DNA from: Bacteroidales bacterium
GTDB taxonomy: Bacteria; Bacteroidota; Bacteroidia; Bacteroidales; JAADGE01
NCBI GenBank assembly: GCA_029932445.1
Contig: JAOZQB010000051.1
Coordinates: forward strand, 1-16,065
DNA: 16,065 nucleotides
Reading direction: 5' to 3'
The position numbers and the translations under genes are program-made. The notes beneath the pieces are model-generated. The model had not been told where the DNA came from. It saw only the letters and a program-made list of their open reading frames with translations, and ran no database searches. Shown one piece after another: positions 14,295 through 16,065 of this stretch. Positions within the stretch are counted from its first letter, which is position 1. Each line of letters opens with the position of its first letter.

Positions 14295-16023
14295 TTTAAA
14301 AAGGATTTTATTAACGGGAATTTTTCTGATTGTATCTTCACAAATTTTCGCACAAGCATTACCGATCGGTCTTGACGGAAAATATGATGATTGGACAAGC
14401 GATGCCGAAAGTTTTACAGATACTCAAAACGACGGAGCAGCTTATGATTTGCTTTCTTTTAAAGTGGCAAACGACAGCAATTACCTGTTTATTCAACTGG
14501 TTTTTGACCAAGAAATTCAACTTAGTTCGGGGAATAATCTGTTTTTAGAAATTGATGCCGACAATAATGCTGCAACCGGATATTCCGTTAACGGAATCGG
14601 TGCTGAATTAGGAATAAATTTCGGAACCAAAACATTTTATTTTAATCCTACTTCAGGAAGCGTTCATGTTTCACATTATGATATCGGTTTTATTGCTTTA
14701 CCGACGACAACTTCTGATACCTTTGAGATTATGATTGAACGCCATACCCTCCCCGACGGCATACATCAGCTTTTTACCGGCAATACAATTAAACTTTGCT
14801 TTAAAGACAATAATACCGGCGGAGATTATATGCCGGATTTAGGAACAACTTTTTCTTATACTTTTGATGAAACGCCTGTTGTAGTTTATGATAAAATTAC
14901 ACTTAACAAAACCAATGCAAGTGATATTCGTTTAATGACTTATAATACACTTCAAGACGGTCTGATTGATAATGCCAGAGTCGGAAGTTTTCAACATATT
15001 ATCACTGCCGTAAATCCGGACATTATTACCTTTAACGAATGTTGGAATACCACTCAATATCAAGCAAAAAACTTACTTGATTCTTGGATACCTTTACAAG
15101 GAAGTAATTGGACATGTTTAAAAAATGACGGAGGAAACATTAGCTGCTCCAAATATCCGATATTGGATTATTATGATATTGATCCGACATATATCCACAG
15201 AATAACGGGATATATCATTGATTTACCCGATTCTTTTCCGAGAGATTTTTTAATTATTAATGCCCATCTTAAATGTTGCGGTGATGATGATACACGACAA
15301 GAACAGGCAGATGCAATTATTAATTTTATAAGAGATGTTAAAACGTCCGGCGGAAATATTACCTTGCCTTACGGAACTCCTTTTGTCATCAGCGGTGATT
15401 TAAATCTTGTCGGATTAAGTCAACAATTAACGACTTTGCTAACCGGTGATATTGTTGATAATTCAACTTTCGGAGAAGATATTGCTCCGGACTGGGACAA
15501 CACGGATTTAAGAGATATTATTGCTTTTCATACCGATATGAGAACGGCAACTACTTGGACGGAAGAAGGGAATTCCTATTGGCCCGGCAGACTTGATTAT
15601 GCAATTGCTTCAGATATCGGAGCAACAGTATCAAAGGCATATACAATTTGCACTCATGAAATGTCAAGTGAACGATTGAGTCAATACGGTTTAAATTTCG
15701 ATGATACGGATATTGCATCCGACCATCTTCCGAAAATTACGGATTTTATTATTGAAGATGTTCCCGGAACTGTTTCTGATATTCCGGATTCCGAAGTTCA
15801 GATATTTCCTAATCCGGCTTTTAATAAACAATTTACAATCAGAAATGTCCGAAATCACCTATTAAAAGAAGTAAAAGTAATAAGCATTACGGGAGAAATT
15901 ATTTATTCAAAACAAATCAATAAAAATCAAGTAAATATTAATCTGTCAAATGTTCCTTCCGGAATTTATTTTGTAAAAGTTAAAACTTTAAAGTCTGAAC
16001 GTATTTTTAAAATCATACTATAA
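14284..16023 (+). CDS. T9SS-secreted endonuclease/exonuclease/phosphatase-family protein
   Basis: A 579-residue secreted protein. The signal peptide is about residues 1-24 (cut after IFAQ). Residues about 27-198 form a beta-rich domain (GLDGKYDDWTSD, NNLFLEIDADNNAATGY) like the CBM9/DOMON-type modules that bind ligands. Residues about 215-490 are a metal-dependent EEP phosphodiesterase with its catalytic set visible: N221 (TYN), E252 (FNEC), H328 (NAHLKCCG), D372/N374 (SGDLNL), D438 (RLDYA) and D480/H481 (SDHLP). Residues 507-579 (IFPNPAFNKQ ... GIYFVKVKT ... RIFKIIL) are a T9SS sorting domain. EEP enzymes include nucleases, sphingomyelinases and phosphatases; the substrate cannot be told. 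ATG 14284 is used; 14287 is an equally possible second Met. The 11-bp overlap with lpxB suggests co-translation. Confidence 0.88.
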   Translation: MMNNLKRILLTGIFLIVSSQIFAQALPIGLDGKYDDWTSDAESFTDTQNDGAAYDLLSFKVANDSNYLFIQLVFDQEIQLSSGNNLFLEIDADNNAATGYSVNGIGAELGINFGTKTFYFNPTSGSVHVSHYDIGFIALPTTTSDTFEIMIERHTLPDGIHQLFTGNTIKLCFKDNNTGGDYMPDLGTTFSYTFDETPVVVYDKITLNKTNASDIRLMTYNTLQDGLIDNARVGSFQHIITAVNPDIITFNECWNTTQYQAKNLLDSWIPLQGSNWTCLKNDGGNISCSKYPILDYYDIDPTYIHRITGYIIDLPDSFPRDFLIINAHLKCCGDDDTRQEQADAIINFIRDVKTSGGNITLPYGTPFVISGDLNLVGLSQQLTTLLTGDIVDNSTFGEDIAPDWDNTDLRDIIAFHTDMRTATTWTEEGNSYWPGRLDYAIASDIGATVSKAYTICTHEMSSERLSQYGLNFDDTDIASDHLPKITDFIIEDVPGTVSDIPDSEVQIFPNPAFNKQFTIRNVRNHLLKEVKVISITGEIIYSKQINKNQVNINLSNVPSGIYFVKVKTLKSERIFKIIL

Positions 16024-16047
16024 AAAAAGCTGCCTTTTCAGACAGCT
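16022..16047 (-). terminator. Terminator for a gene arriving from the right on the - strand
   Basis: The hairpin AGCTG (16028-16032) with CAGCT (16043-16047), with extra CT/AG pairing inside, is followed on the - strand by seven T. On the + strand there is no T run after it, so its clear orientation is for a convergent gene beyond the window. It overlaps the stop codon of the EEP protein and may also help end that transcript. Confidence 0.6.
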
Positions 16048-16065
16048 CTACGTTTATATTTTTAA

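Noticed and set aside
1..16065. CRISPR array, tRNA, rRNA, insertion sequence or prophage genes
   Set aside because: No spaced direct repeats, cloverleaf-like segments, transposase or phage motifs were seen by eye in either strand.

Overview
The window looks like the chromosome of a low-GC Bacteroidota bacterium, a Gram-negative with lipopolysaccharide. Three lines of evidence support this. Two proteins end in C-terminal domains typical of type IX secretion (T9SS) cargo. One protein carries a SusC-style carboxypeptidase-regulatory domain with a TonB-box-like segment. Several genes are preceded by TAnnTTTG boxes and by A-rich leaders without a Shine-Dalgarno sequence. lpxB shows that lipid A is made. 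Three of the twelve genes start with TTG. I cannot place the organism below phylum with confidence.

Layout. Positions 1-7931 are all on the + strand: a small cold-shock protein with its terminator; a secreted vWA protein; a membrane-anchored patatin-like lipase; a small lipoprotein; a two-domain exported protein of unknown function; and a membrane-bound hybrid sensor-kinase homologue whose kinase half has lost its key residues while its receiver domain is intact. Positions 7932-8444 hold no gene but are dense in inverted repeats. From 8445 to 12755 genes are on the - strand. In transcription order these are rlmB, a chagasin-like lipoprotein, a PKD-domain lipoprotein ending in a clear terminator, and separately dsbD. 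A 61-bp divergent gap leads to a + strand cluster: a small membrane protein, lpxB, and a T9SS-secreted endonuclease/exonuclease/phosphatase-family protein whose start overlaps the end of lpxB. The last bases form a hairpin that works best as a terminator for a gene entering from the right on the - strand.

How the genes relate. Most products act in the envelope or outside the cell: three lipoproteins, two T9SS cargo proteins, a disulfide reductant carrier (DsbD), lipid A synthesis (LpxB), a membrane lipase and a membrane signalling protein. This looks like ordinary chromosomal housekeeping and envelope functions rather than a mobile island: I see no transposase, integrase, tRNA, rRNA or CRISPR array. 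The points most worth a second look are the degenerate histidine kinase with Tyr in place of the phospho-accepting His, the palindrome cluster at 8050-8427, and the vWA protein that combines a SusC-like N-terminus with a T9SS tail. I did not find a convincing new multi-gene system.
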